Source: Candidatus Muiribacterium halophilum
GTDB lineage: Bacteria; Muiribacteriota; Muiribacteriia; Muiribacteriales; Muiribacteriaceae
DNA length: 64,000 nucleotides
Direction: 5' to 3'
NCBI GenBank assembly: GCA_023228995.1
Contig: JALOAD010000010.1
Location: forward strand, 1-64,000
Shown piece by piece: positions 44,345 through 54,630 of this stretch. A program made the position numbers and the translations under genes. The notes beneath the pieces were generated by a model. That model had not been told where the DNA came from, made no database searches, and saw only the letters and a list, made by a program, of their open reading frames with translations. Within the stretch, counting starts at the first letter, position 1; every line of letters begins with the position of its first letter.

Positions 44345-47300
44345 AGATAGTAGAGAAAATCTTATATTAGCCCAAAAGCTGATAGAAGTTGGTGATGAAA
44401 AAAAAGCTCTTTTTTTTATTGAGAAAGTAATATCAGAAAATAATAGTTTTTTAAATCGGTTTTTTTCAAACTCACTGCTTTGTAATGCTGTTTTTCTAAA
44501 GCTTAAAATTCTAAATGATTTTAATGATAAAGAAAAATTAAAAAGTCTTTTTTCTTTTTTTTCTGAGCTTACTATTGAAAATTCCGAAGCTTTACTTATA
44601 TATAAAAAAATAGCTATTTCAGATGATTTTTTTAGCGAAAAACATGCTTATAATTATCTTTTAAAATACCCTAATGATAGGGAAATGATAAGTTTTTTTG
44701 TAAATAAGATAATTAACCTTTCTTTATTTAAAAAAAAATATATAAATATTTTTAAAAGATATTGTCTACAGAGAAAAAAAGATTATAAAGTTCTTGAATT
44801 TACTATTGATAAAATATTTGAATTCAAAGAATTTGATTTGAAATTTATTACTATAATGCTTAATTATTTTTATTATTTTGATAATAAAAATATTGAATTT
44901 GAAAAGAATATATTTAGATTTGTTGATGTTTTTATAAAAAAATACAGATTTTTTCACAGAAAAGTATTTTATCCAGTTTTTAAGTTTTATTATGAAAAAC
45001 AAAATGATAAAGAAATTCTTCCTTATATTTTTAAAATTATCAAAAAAAATATGATTCATGATGATTTTGCACAGAATATATGTGAGAGTATGCTTGATTC
45101 TAATAAAAAAGATACAGAGCTTATAAGTGTTTTATCTGGAATATATCGAGCTAAAAACAGAGTTGATAAGGAAGCTTTGAGTATATATTCAAGACTTTAT
45201 GATATTGAACCTAAAAATTTTCAAAACACAAAGTATCTTGCAAAAGTTCTAAGAGATAATAATGATATTTCTTCTCAAAACATCGATATTTTTTTAAAAG
45301 CTCAGGTTTTATTTGAAGAAAAAGAAAAAGCTTCTGAAGAATATAAAAATCTTATAGAATTTCTTGGAAATTATCTTTCAAGAGAAAAAAATTATAATAA
45401 GAAGTATAGAACTTTAGTTGAAGATATTCTTAGAATATGTCAAAAAAACGAAGTTTTTTTATATTCAGTTAGTTTTTTTAAATATAATAAAGAGTATGAT
45501 AAAGCTTTTTTCCTTCTTAAATTACTTGACCATGAAAAGCTTGATGAATTAAGAAAACTCGAGTTTTATGAATTATATGCTGAAATATTTTTTTCAGTTA
45601 GTTATACAAAGAATTTTTTAGATTATAATTGGAAAAAAGTTTTTAATTTTTTAAAAATACTCAAAAAATCGTCAAAACATAAAGCTTCATTTTTAATTTC
45701 ACAATATTATATATTAAGGAAAAATAAAAACCGTCTTCCAATATGTTTTTTTACTCCTGGAGAATGTGAAATATGGTCAGAAAAATGTCTTTTTATGAAT
45801 AAATTATCTTTTTTAAAAAAAAGTCTTTTACCTAGAGAGTTAAATGTTATAAAAGAATATTGTAAATTATCAGACCATCCTTCTGCTGAATTGTTTAGGA
45901 AGATTTTTATTGAGGATAATCTTTATATACCAATTGATTATAATATTCCACTTAGTGTTTGTGCAAATATACAAAAACTTATATCAAAAGACAAATTTGA
46001 AGAAATATTTTCTTTGTTTCGCAATAATGAATTTCTAATTGATTATAAAGGATTTGTATTTTGGGCAGGAATAACTTTTTTTAATTTAAAAAAATATAAT
46101 GATTCTATTATTTTTTTTACAAAAGTTATTGATGAAAATCCTTCTAATTTCTATGCTTATTATTATAGAGGAATGTCTTTTTATAAAAAAGGAAGTTTAA
46201 GAGTTTGTGTATTGGATTTTGAAAAAGTAATTGAACTTAAAATTTATAATGAAAGAATTATAGAAGAAATTTTGCAGATTTATATTAAACATAAATATAT
46301 AAAAGAAGCTAATAAAGTTTGTGATATTCTATATTCAAATGAAATTTCCAAAGATAAATCCCAATATTATAGAGCTGAAATTTTATTTATCAAAAAAAAA
46401 TATCAAGAAAGTAAAAAACTTATAGAAGAGCTTGCAGAAACAGATTTTTCTCAGGAAAAAATTAGACTTCTTGAAATAAAAATATTATATGAATTAAAAG
46501 AATTTGAAAGTGCTCTTCATAAAAGCAATAGATTTGTTGAAAAGTTTTCTGATAATAAAGAAATTTATTTTCAACGGGCACTTATTAATATTGAATTAAA
46601 AAATTATAGATTAGTAAAAAAAGATCTTGAAAAATTTGACGATGATATTCCTGAAAAATATTATTATATAATGGCTAATGCAAGTTTTAACTCAGGTGAT
46701 ATTGATGAATCTTTTCATTATATAAAAAAATATCGAGAAAAAGCTTTTTTTGAAATTAAATCAAATCTCCTTTTATCTAAAATTTATTTAAAGAAAAACT
46801 TAGGCAGTGAAGCTTTAAAGATTTTAAAATTTACATGGTTTTTTTCAAAAAACAGAAATGTTCTTAAAGAACTTGCTGTTACAAACAAAATTTTAGGTAA
46901 TGATAAAATATCTTTTGAATATTCCAAAAAATATATAGATGAAAAAGGTTTTGATAGTGAATTGCTTGAAATTGTTTTAAAAAATCTTCTTAATATAAAT
47001 AGTTTACATTCAATTTATGATCTTGTTGAAAAATATAAAGATGAGGAAGAAATATACATAAATGATAATTTAAAAGATATTTTTAAAAAATGTTGTTTTA
47101 TAACAGGAAGATTTGATGTTTTAATAGATAAATACAATGAAAAAGAAGAAATTTACTTGAAAAATAAAAATGCTGGTAAATTTTATTTCATTAACAGGAG
47201 TTCTCATGATAAATATAATATTTTTATAACAAAAGGAAATATTAAAATTTTTGAAATAAAAGATTTCTTCTTTTCAGCCGAATTTTTTGATGATGATATT

Positions 47301-49193
47301 GATTATATTTTTTATTGCAATGCTCCAAAAGATATTATAGGAAGATTAAGATATTTTTCAGAAAAAGTATATTCAATTGATTTATTATTTCTTATATTTG
47401 ACCCTGAATTTAATTCAGATAAAAGATTTTATGAAATTTCAGAAGTTTTTTTTAAAACAGTTGAAAATGTAAGAAAAATGACTCCATTTCAAAAAAACTT
47501 AGTTTTTCTTACTGGAATATTTGATGATATTCTATTAAATTTTCTTGAAATTTATCCTGTTAGAAAGGATTATGAAATAAAAAATGAAGAATTAAATATA
47601 GAAATAGATAAAAAATTGTATTTAGAAATAAATCCTGAAAGTTATAATAAAAGAAAAATATTATGTCGAATGAAACTTAAATTCTGGGAAGATAATCTTA
47701 AAATAATTTCCAATTCAACTAGAAAGGAATTTTATACTGTTTGTTTATGGGAAAATTTGAATTATACATATAATTCTGAAATAAAAAGATATAAGAAAAA
47801 ATGTAATTTGAATTTTAACACTATACAATTTTTTTATGAAAATATAGATTGTAATTATTGTGATAAATGTCATTATAATTGTCAGCTTAATAAAATGACT
47901 GATTTTGTTAAAAATTCTTTTTATATTATAGATGCTTTAAAATTAAAAAATATCGATTTTAAGATTAATTCATTTAATGAAGATTTTAAAATGTTTTATA
48001 CTTTTTTTAAAGATTTTTTTGATTTATCTGAATATATAGAATTAACAGATATATATGTTGATATTCTTTCCAAAAATGAAGTTTTTTATAAATATGATAG
48101 AATTCTTTTTGTTTCATACAGGGAATGTATTGATAAAATTGAGGATTTTAGTAAAAACATAAAAAAATTAACAGATTATTTTAATATACACCGCGAAATA
48201 AAATTTTCTTTTAACAAAGATATTAGAAAATTATTAGATTTTTTAAAAATTATTATAAAAAACACTCGTGACAGTATAAAAGATATAATAAATAGAATTG
48301 AAGATAATAATATTAGAGTTGTTTTAATTGAATTTATAATAAGACATATTGATAGATTCGAGGTTTTCATTGATAGATTACAAACAACACCGTTCACAAT
48401 TACCGAAAATATAGAAGATAATATTAAAATATATGCAAAGAAAAAACCAGATTATATCAATTTGCTTGAATTAAAAGAATTAGATAAAGATAAAATAACT
48501 TTATTTAATAAAATTAATTCGCTTGAAAGGATTATGTATTATGCAGAACCTTTGAATTATCCGCAAAATTCTTATAAACATGATTATTTTATAAATAAAA
48601 GTGAAATTTTAAAATTTTTATATATTATAAAAAACAGTAAATATTATTTTACAAATATAGATATTAGATTAATTCTTAATGTTAATTTATATTTAAAAGA
48701 ATTAAATAAAAAAAGTTCAATAATTGTTTGGAAATACTTTAAAAACTTTGAAAACATGTTTTATTCCGCAGGAATGTTTAATAAGGAAGAAGATTTTGCA
48801 AGTTTTTTTACAGATGATATTAATAAAATTGCAATAAATAAAAAGTATAATAATATATTTTTTATGGATAATAAGAATTTCATTAAAATCCCTAGAGGTT
48901 TGAAATTTGAAAAGTTATTTATATATTCAAAAAAAGAAAAAAATAAAAATGATGAATTTGCATATCTTAAACTTGAAAAAAATGATTTTAATATAATTAA
49001 ATCTGATAAGGAAAATTCCGAAAAGAAAGAAAACAGTGTAGAATTAAATAAAATCGATGATGCTATTATTACAAAATTTTATAATGACTACCTAAATGGT
49101 AAGATTAATGATATAATTATCAAGAATAATTTAAATTTATGGGAAATAATAAAATTTACAGATATGAATTTTAATGTCTATATAAAAGAGTGA
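44334..49193 (+). CDS. Giant TPR protein with degenerate DnaQ/DinG-like region (copy A)
   Basis: The 1619-aa protein begins (GTG) inside the previous gene. Residues about 1-950 are helical with clear TPRs (for example FVFWAGITFFNLKKYNDSII, YYYRGMSFYKKGSLRVCVLDF). About 960-1090 resembles a worn DnaQ-type exonuclease (DYIFYCNAPKDIIGRLRYF, VYSIDLLFLIFDPEF). From about 1105 the pattern follows DinG: KRKILCRMKL for KGRxNYLCxxRL (Cys1111), VCLWENLNYTYNSEI for the WxxxTxTGDxxEL strand, then four cysteines (1173, 1176, 1179, 1183) and FYIIDALKL where DinG has IVVVNHALL. Walker A and DEAH are not seen, so it is probably not an active helicase. The homology is my reading of motifs and needs a profile search. 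Confidence 0.6.
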   Translation: MSSKDSRENLILAQKLIEVGDEKKALFFIEKVISENNSFLNRFFSNSLLCNAVFLKLKILNDFNDKEKLKSLFSFFSELTIENSEALLIYKKIAISDDFFSEKHAYNYLLKYPNDREMISFFVNKIINLSLFKKKYINIFKRYCLQRKKDYKVLEFTIDKIFEFKEFDLKFITIMLNYFYYFDNKNIEFEKNIFRFVDVFIKKYRFFHRKVFYPVFKFYYEKQNDKEILPYIFKIIKKNMIHDDFAQNICESMLDSNKKDTELISVLSGIYRAKNRVDKEALSIYSRLYDIEPKNFQNTKYLAKVLRDNNDISSQNIDIFLKAQVLFEEKEKASEEYKNLIEFLGNYLSREKNYNKKYRTLVEDILRICQKNEVFLYSVSFFKYNKEYDKAFFLLKLLDHEKLDELRKLEFYELYAEIFFSVSYTKNFLDYNWKKVFNFLKILKKSSKHKASFLISQYYILRKNKNRLPICFFTPGECEIWSEKCLFMNKLSFLKKSLLPRELNVIKEYCKLSDHPSAELFRKIFIEDNLYIPIDYNIPLSVCANIQKLISKDKFEEIFSLFRNNEFLIDYKGFVFWAGITFFNLKKYNDSIIFFTKVIDENPSNFYAYYYRGMSFYKKGSLRVCVLDFEKVIELKIYNERIIEEILQIYIKHKYIKEANKVCDILYSNEISKDKSQYYRAEILFIKKKYQESKKLIEELAETDFSQEKIRLLEIKILYELKEFESALHKSNRFVEKFSDNKEIYFQRALINIELKNYRLVKKDLEKFDDDIPEKYYYIMANASFNSGDIDESFHYIKKYREKAFFEIKSNLLLSKIYLKKNLGSEALKILKFTWFFSKNRNVLKELAVTNKILGNDKISFEYSKKYIDEKGFDSELLEIVLKNLLNINSLHSIYDLVEKYKDEEEIYINDNLKDIFKKCCFITGRFDVLIDKYNEKEEIYLKNKNAGKFYFINRSSHDKYNIFITKGNIKIFEIKDFFFSAEFFDDDIDYIFYCNAPKDIIGRLRYFSEKVYSIDLLFLIFDPEFNSDKRFYEISEVFFKTVENVRKMTPFQKNLVFLTGIFDDILLNFLEIYPVRKDYEIKNEELNIEIDKKLYLEINPESYNKRKILCRMKLKFWEDNLKIISNSTRKEFYTVCLWENLNYTYNSEIKRYKKKCNLNFNTIQFFYENIDCNYCDKCHYNCQLNKMTDFVKNSFYIIDALKLKNIDFKINSFNEDFKMFYTFFKDFFDLSEYIELTDIYVDILSKNEVFYKYDRILFVSYRECIDKIEDFSKNIKKLTDYFNIHREIKFSFNKDIRKLLDFLKIIIKNTRDSIKDIINRIEDNNIRVVLIEFIIRHIDRFEVFIDRLQTTPFTITENIEDNIKIYAKKKPDYINLLELKELDKDKITLFNKINSLERIMYYAEPLNYPQNSYKHDYFINKSEILKFLYIIKNSKYYFTNIDIRLILNVNLYLKELNKKSSIIVWKYFKNFENMFYSAGMFNKEEDFASFFTDDINKIAINKKYNNIFFMDNKNFIKIPRGLKFEKLFIYSKKEKNKNDEFAYLKLEKNDFNIIKSDKENSEKKENSVELNKIDDAIITKFYNDYLNGKINDIIIKNNLNLWEIIKFTDMNFNVYIKE

Positions 49194-49199
49194 GAAAAA

Positions 49200-49955
49200 A
49201 TGGAAGAAAATACGTTTTTAAATCTTATTAAGAGAAAGTCAAAAGATGATAAGCAGAAGATAATTGAAGAATATGCTTATTTAGTAAAGAGAGTAGCTGG
49301 AAGAATAGCTATTAATTTACCGTCAAGCGTAGAATTTGACGATCTTGTAAGCTATGGTTTATATGGACTTATGGATGCTGTGGACAAATTCAATCCTGAT
49401 TTAGGAGTTAAGTTTGAATATTATGCAAGAACCAGAATAAACGGTTCTATATATGATAATTTAAGAAAAATTGATTGGGCTCCAAGAAGTATAAGGTCTC
49501 AGTCAAAAGAGATTGTTAAAGTAATATCTGATCTTGAGCAGGAATTGGGAAGAAGTGTTAATGATATTGAAATTGCTGAAAAAATGGGAATTTCAATGGA
49601 AGAACTTGAAAAAATGTTTGTTCAGGGTAAAAAAGCACTTATGCTTTCTTTAGAAGATTTTTTTATGAATGATTCTGATGATATGGATAAAGCTTCATTT
49701 TTAAAAGATAATGATGCTCAATCTCCAGAAGATAAAGCAGAAACAGATGCAATTAAAAAAATTCTTACAGATTCTATAAATAATTTGCAGTATAATGAAA
49801 AACTAGTAGTTACATTATATTATTATAATGAATTTACCCTTAAAGAAATCGCTTCAACACTTGATTTAACAGAGTCAAGAGTATGTCAAATACATTCAAG
49901 AGCTATTCAAAAGTTAAAAGGGAGTCTGACTAGATTTAAAAAGAATATTTTATGA
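49200..49955 (+). CDS. FliA/WhiG-family alternative sigma factor
   Basis: This 251-aa sigma-70 family protein has regions 2 (VEFDDLVSYGLYGLMDAVDKF, YYARTRINGSIYDNLRK), 3 (RSVNDIEIAEKMGISMEEL) and 4 (YYNEFTLKEIASTLDLTESR, VCQIHSRAIQKLK). The DWAPRSIR motif is typical of FliA/WhiG. No flagellar gene is present in the window. It may control the surrounding TPR/pilin genes. It overlaps the next gene by 4 nt (ATGA). Confidence 0.93.
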   Translation: MEENTFLNLIKRKSKDDKQKIIEEYAYLVKRVAGRIAINLPSSVEFDDLVSYGLYGLMDAVDKFNPDLGVKFEYYARTRINGSIYDNLRKIDWAPRSIRSQSKEIVKVISDLEQELGRSVNDIEIAEKMGISMEELEKMFVQGKKALMLSLEDFFMNDSDDMDKASFLKDNDAQSPEDKAETDAIKKILTDSINNLQYNEKLVVTLYYYNEFTLKEIASTLDLTESRVCQIHSRAIQKLKGSLTRFKKNIL

Positions 49956-51814
49956 CAAATAAAAGATTGATAATACAGGCTTTAAAAGAATATCACTTAA
50001 CCGAAGTAGTAGCTTTTTATAAAGATTGGTATGCAAAATCTGATGTAGATGATAAAATATATTTTCTTGAAACAATATACAATACCCCATTAAGCGATAC
50101 AATTGACACAGTTTTTTTTCAAAATATCATTAATACTGAGCTTGATAATATTGTAAGAGTATTAGCTATTAAAAATTTATATTCAAAAGACAAAGCTTTG
50201 TTTAAAAAAATATTTCTATATAATTTTAATGTTTTAGAATGGGATGAAAGAGCTATAAAAATTATATTACCAGTTTTAGATGATAAAGAATATGTATTAA
50301 ATCTTAGAAGTTTTTTAGCTACAAAAGATATAATACTGAAGGCTAATATTATCGAAAGTATGGTTAGATTTCCAGTTGATGAAGTAATTCAGATTATTAG
50401 AGAAGTAATGAAATCAGGTAATGACCTCTTGCAACTTTCTGCAATAAAAGGTTTTGATAATGAAAAATTTTTTGAGTTTTTATATTCAAAAGTTTTTAGT
50501 GGAAATTCTACAATTGAGATTGCGTGTATATCAAAATTTGGTAAATTACTCAGTTCAGACAATGTAAATATAAAAATTAAAAAAACCATTTTAAGTATAA
50601 TTAATGAAAAACTTGATAGTGAAGAGGAAATTGTCCGAATCGCTTCAATCAAATGTGTTTCATTTTTTGAAAAGAAGATTTTTAGAAAATTGACAGAATT
50701 ATGGGAAAAACTTCATCCAATTTATTTTCCAGTTTTAAAAGATGCATTAATGAATAATATAATAATGGATAAAGATAATAATGCAGAAAAACTTCTTTTT
50801 GAAGAACTTAATATTTTTAAGATAAAAAACTTTATGAACTTTTTATATAAGATAAATCATAAGGAACTTATGCTTTTTTTATTTCAGAATTTCAGAAAAA
50901 AAGATGATTTTGAGGTATTTTCTTCAAGGATTGTAGATTTTTTACTTCAAAACAAAATATTTATAGATCAAAGATTTATATTAAGTTTTTTTAGAGATCT
51001 TGATGAAGCTCAAATAATGTATTTTAGATCAAATCTTGAAAAAGTTTTTATGAGAGAATTTGTTCCTTTTAGATTTAGAGAGATTGATATAAAAATTATA
51101 TCTGAATATCTTGATATAGCTGGAATTCTTTCTCTTGATTATTCAAGACATTTTAATTATATAAATTATGATTATATAAAAATAGCAATTTTGAAATTTA
51201 TCGAAAAGACTGATGAAAATTTTTCATTTCTTGTAGAATGTGCAAAATATAAATCTGATGCAGTAAAAGAAGCTGCAATTTTTTCTCTAGGAGAATTTAT
51301 TAATGCTACAAATTTTTTAATTGGTTTATATAAAAATGCAAGCGAAGCTCAAAAAATAAATATAATAAAAGCAGTATCTTTAAAAAAATCAGAAAATAGA
51401 AAAACTTTTCTTCTTAAAGAGTTTTTTTTAGATAATATATCAGATGATTTAAAAAATGAGCTGATGGAAGCTTTGAATTCATATTATGATGATAATATTA
51501 TTGTTGAATTGAGTGAAAAGATTTTTCTAGAAGAAAGTTCTCTTAAATTAAGATTGAAAGCTCTTAGAATTCTTATTAATAGTAAAAATGAAGTTATAAA
51601 ATATATTCAATCGCTTATAGATCCGGGTATTATAACAAATAAAAAGGATTTTCTTAATCTATGTGATTCGATTAAATTCATTGATAAAGAAAAAGCTGTT
51701 GATATTTATATAATAATGTTAGATAAATTTCCTCAATTTGGAAATGAGATTATTAAATTTTTATATTTTTATAGAAATTCTGAAACAGCTAGTAAATTAA
51801 TCAATTTAATGTAA
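49952..51814 (+). CDS. HEAT-like helical repeat protein
   Basis: The 620-aa protein is helical with HEAT-type repeats (NIVRVLAIKNLYSKDKAL, KANIIESMVRFPVDEVIQII, KSDAVKEAAIFSLGEFINAT, LKLRLKALRILINS). No signal or catalytic motif. Coupled to the sigma factor by ATGA, so it could be its regulator or partner, which is inference. Confidence 0.8.
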   Translation: MTNKRLIIQALKEYHLTEVVAFYKDWYAKSDVDDKIYFLETIYNTPLSDTIDTVFFQNIINTELDNIVRVLAIKNLYSKDKALFKKIFLYNFNVLEWDERAIKIILPVLDDKEYVLNLRSFLATKDIILKANIIESMVRFPVDEVIQIIREVMKSGNDLLQLSAIKGFDNEKFFEFLYSKVFSGNSTIEIACISKFGKLLSSDNVNIKIKKTILSIINEKLDSEEEIVRIASIKCVSFFEKKIFRKLTELWEKLHPIYFPVLKDALMNNIIMDKDNNAEKLLFEELNIFKIKNFMNFLYKINHKELMLFLFQNFRKKDDFEVFSSRIVDFLLQNKIFIDQRFILSFFRDLDEAQIMYFRSNLEKVFMREFVPFRFREIDIKIISEYLDIAGILSLDYSRHFNYINYDYIKIAILKFIEKTDENFSFLVECAKYKSDAVKEAAIFSLGEFINATNFLIGLYKNASEAQKINIIKAVSLKKSENRKTFLLKEFFLDNISDDLKNELMEALNSYYDDNIIVELSEKIFLEESSLKLRLKALRILINSKNEVIKYIQSLIDPGIITNKKDFLNLCDSIKFIDKEKAVDIYIIMLDKFPQFGNEIIKFLYFYRNSETASKLINLM

Positions 51815-52065
51815 TTTTGTAAATAAAAAAAGGTTAAAGGGTTAGTGTGACCTCGGCACAGTTAGCGACTAATTCGTAGTCTAGTTAAGAGTTAAAAAAT
51901 CAAAAACAAATCTTGGCTCAGAATAGTACCGGGATGACAGATTTTTAATGTTGAATGTCGAATTAAAAGAAAAAACTGTGAAGCTGTGACAGATAAAGCG
52001 TGACATGTCACTTTGTGACATTAGTAACAAAAACAACGTTATGCCGGAATGAAAATGTTCAATTG
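51815..52065. other. Gene-free stretch with GTGAC palindrome
   Basis: This 251-nt gap between convergent genes holds a perfect 12-bp palindrome GTGACATGTCAC (52000-52011) within AAAGC...TTT flanks, and further GTGAC copies on both sides. TCGGCACAG near 51858 matches part of the MITE-like element at 42901 in reverse. No gene is seen; it looks like decayed repeat DNA. Confidence 0.5.
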
Positions 52066-52782
52066 CTATTGATTTATTGTTGCAAAATCATAAAAATCAT
52101 TTTTATTTTTAAAAAAATCATTTTCCCAATTTATATTATTCGGAGAATACTCTTTATCTATATTTAATATTGAATCAATATCAAAATTTTCATTAAATTT
52201 CATATTATAACTAATTAAAGCTAAAATTCGGTCATAATCACTTGTTATATCACCTATTAAATTGTTTTCAAAATTATTTAAAATAGTTTCAATTTTATCT
52301 TTTTCATAAATTTCTGGAATATAAATATTATTAGAATCTTTATTTATATCTTTAATAAGTACATTACCATCTTTAAAAACAATTTTTAATGTAAAAGAAA
52401 TATTTGAATAAATATTAGCAATTAAATTTTTAGGTATTTTGGCATCGCAAATATAAATTTTTTCAATATTTTCCAAAGAAGTAAAAATAGTATTTATTTT
52501 TTTAGGATTTAAAATTGAATTATTAGAAAAAATTTTTATACTATCGCTTAAAGCAATAAACTTTTCAACAATAAAATCAGTATTTATTTTGGAATTTTTG
52601 TCTACTTTACTAAAGAAAGAAATAGAATCCTTACCAATTGCGTAAATATCTGACTGTTTTTCGATAAAAGAAATTTCCCAAATAGAAAAACTACTATCTT
52701 TATCATTTATACTTGTACTTTTACATGATATAATTAGAAAAGAACTTAGCAAAATAATACTTATAATATAAAAATATTTCAT
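52066..52782 (-). CDS. Lipoprotein of unknown function
   Basis: The 238-aa protein has a lipoprotein signal (SSFLIISC) then a beta-rich body with Asn/Asp/Lys-rich loops (IYAIGKDSISFFSK, NIEKIYICDAKIPKNL, FTLKIVFKDGNVLIKDI). No family is recognised. There is no good SD at the ATG. Confidence 0.65.
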   Translation of the reverse strand: MKYFYIISIILLSSFLIISCKSTSINDKDSSFSIWEISFIEKQSDIYAIGKDSISFFSKVDKNSKINTDFIVEKFIALSDSIKIFSNNSILNPKKINTIFTSLENIEKIYICDAKIPKNLIANIYSNISFTLKIVFKDGNVLIKDINKDSNNIYIPEIYEKDKIETILNNFENNLIGDITSDYDRILALISYNMKFNENFDIDSILNIDKEYSPNNINWENDFFKNKNDFYDFATINQ

Positions 52783-52796
52783 ATTATGTTAATCGG

Positions 52797-52823
52797 TTGA
52801 CATAGAAAAAAATTTTATATAAT
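52797..52823 (+). promoter_or_regulatory. Consensus hexamers with short 15-nt spacer
   Basis: TTGACA (52797-52802) and TATAAT (52818-52823) are both perfect but 15 nt apart instead of 17. The leader to the gene at 52963 would be about 130 nt and contains a bulged stem (about 52889-52918, AAAC-TAATC with GATTA-GTTT). Short spacing suggests weak or activator-dependent use. Confidence 0.5.
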
Positions 52824-52962
52824 CTATTAATCTAAGTGATATAATTATTATTATATTTATTTTTTGCTAAATTAAAAATTTGACTAAACTGTAATCTAAA
52901 AATGCCCCGATTAGTTTGTAATATTTATAAAAAATAATTTAGTGTGTTATATGGAGCTAAAA

Positions 52963-53316
52963 ATGCCACTAGGTAAATATTATCCTTTGTTTTTAGAGGA
53001 ATTGTTTATAGTCCATTTATATGGCACAGATGCTGAAGTTAAACAATTTTATGAATTTATGGAACCTGAAAAGCGAAATAAATCAGAAAATATAGTTGTT
53101 TTAGCAACTCTTATAGAAGATATAAAAAGAAGAAATCTCACTAAAATGAATTGGTTTTGCTGTTCAAGATGTGAAAACTTTAAATTATGTCGAATAAATT
53201 GGTATAGAGGTGAGAGTAATCTTGAAAGAAACTGTTGTACATATTGTCAAAATTTTGAAAAATGCTATGAAACATATAAAAAATTAGAAAATAAAACGGA
53301 TAAGTGTAAAAAATAA
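52963..53316 (+). CDS. Zinc-finger microprotein, EELFI/LYGTD family
   Basis: The 117-aa protein has an N-terminal half like the 55-aa protein at 17599 (FLEELFIVHLYGTD, KSENIVVLATLI, IKRR). It also has a C-terminal half with two matching modules CC-x2-C-x5-C (Cys 66, 67, 70, 76 and 91, 92, 95, 101), probably two zinc sites. ATG 52963 has GGAG 6 nt upstream; GTG 52942 and ATG 52951 are less likely. It shares TAATG with the HIT gene. The function is unknown. Confidence 0.75.
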   Translation: MPLGKYYPLFLEELFIVHLYGTDAEVKQFYEFMEPEKRNKSENIVVLATLIEDIKRRNLTKMNWFCCSRCENFKLCRINWYRGESNLERNCCTYCQNFEKCYETYKKLENKTDKCKK

Positions 53317-53822
53317 TGTTTGAAAGATACTTGTTTCCACCTGAAAAAAAAGATTATATAATGAAAAAAAGAAAAGGTCTTCTTGATAAAGAATGTATAT
53401 TATGTAAAATTGCACAAAAAAACAAAGATTTTGATCAACTCGAGATATTAAGAAGTCAATTTAATATAGTTACTGTTAATCTTTTTCCTTATAATCCCGG
53501 GCATATAATGATATTTCCAATACGACACCTAGTGAGTTTTGAAGAAATGACAAAAGAAGAATATTTAGATCTTCAGTTTATGACAAATTTATCATTAAAA
53601 ATATTAAGGAAAATATATAATCCTGGTGGATTTAATATTGGTTATAATATAGGAAAAGCAGGTGGAGCAAGTATTTCACATATTCATCAACATATTGTTC
53701 CAAGATATGAGCATGAACTTGGTTTTGTTGATATTTTTTCAGGTTCAAAAATTATAATAGAAACACCATGGCAGATATACGAAAGACTTGTAGATGAATT
53801 TAAAGAAGAGTTTAAAAAGTAA
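53316..53822 (+). CDS. HIT-family hydrolase/phosphorylase (Ap4A-type)
   Basis: This 168-aa protein has an N-terminal CxxC (CILC), NLFPYNPGHIMIFPIRH and the histidine triad HIHQHIVPR. It resembles Fhit/AP4A phosphorylase-like HIT proteins with the PxRH loop. It likely cleaves dinucleoside polyphosphates or AMP conjugates. Coupled by TAATG to the zinc-finger gene. Confidence 0.92.
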   Translation: MFERYLFPPEKKDYIMKKRKGLLDKECILCKIAQKNKDFDQLEILRSQFNIVTVNLFPYNPGHIMIFPIRHLVSFEEMTKEEYLDLQFMTNLSLKILRKIYNPGGFNIGYNIGKAGGASISHIHQHIVPRYEHELGFVDIFSGSKIIIETPWQIYERLVDEFKEEFKK

Positions 53823-53855
53823 AATATAATAAAGTTTAATAGATGAGGGGGATTT

Positions 53856-54596
53856 TTGAAAAAATCAATTTTTTTATTATTTATTTTTGCTATGATAAAT
53901 GGAGTTTACAGTTATCAGATTGAATTTAAAAAAAGCTTTTCTGATATTTCAGGAATAAATTCAGGGGTTGTAAATTCATCTAAACTCAATGTTAGAAGTG
54001 GACCATCTACCGTATATCCAAGAATTGAAACGCTTAAAATTGGTGATGTAGTTACATTAAAAAAAACAGTTTCAGATTCATGGCTTGAAATTGTCATGGA
54101 ACCTATTAAAGGTTATATATTTCATGAATTTCTTGATACAGAAGGAAAAAATACTGAAGAAGTACTTATATTTGATTTTGATACAAGTGAGATATATACA
54201 GATTATAATGCTGAAGAAAAAGAAGATTTTGGGGTTGTAAATGCAAATTCTGTAAATGTAAGATTATCATCAGATGAAAAATCTGAAAGATTAGCAATTG
54301 TAAATAAAAAAGTAAGATTAAGAGTGCTTTCTCGCGAAGGTGATTGGTATTATGTTAGTTTTTTATCAAAAAGGACAGGATTTGTTTATGCAAAATATAT
54401 AAGTAAAGAAAGAAAGGGTAAAATAACAAAAAACTTTACACCGGTATTTTCAGGTTCTGATGGTAAAAAAATATTAAAACATGTAGCAGAAAATCTTGAA
54501 ATACTTATATTTGATAAAGTTGGCGAGTTTTTTAAAGTATATATAAAAGATATAGATTTAGTTGGATGGATTCCTGAACAAAGTGTTTTTGAATAA
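53856..54596 (+). CDS. Secreted bacterial SH3 protein
   Basis: The 246-aa protein has a signal peptide (1-19) and two clear SH3b domains (GVVNSSKLNVRSGPST, about 35-95, and GVVNANSVNVRLSSDE, about 127-183). A third is worn (about 186-246, ending VGWIPEQSVFE). Such domains bind cell-wall peptides. TTG start, GAGGGGGAT 4 nt upstream. Confidence 0.85.
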   Translation: MKKSIFLLFIFAMINGVYSYQIEFKKSFSDISGINSGVVNSSKLNVRSGPSTVYPRIETLKIGDVVTLKKTVSDSWLEIVMEPIKGYIFHEFLDTEGKNTEEVLIFDFDTSEIYTDYNAEEKEDFGVVNANSVNVRLSSDEKSERLAIVNKKVRLRVLSREGDWYYVSFLSKRTGFVYAKYISKERKGKITKNFTPVFSGSDGKKILKHVAENLEILIFDKVGEFFKVYIKDIDLVGWIPEQSVFE

Positions 54597-54630
54597 TAAT
54601 TTTTAAAAGATTTAAGCGAGGATTTTAATT

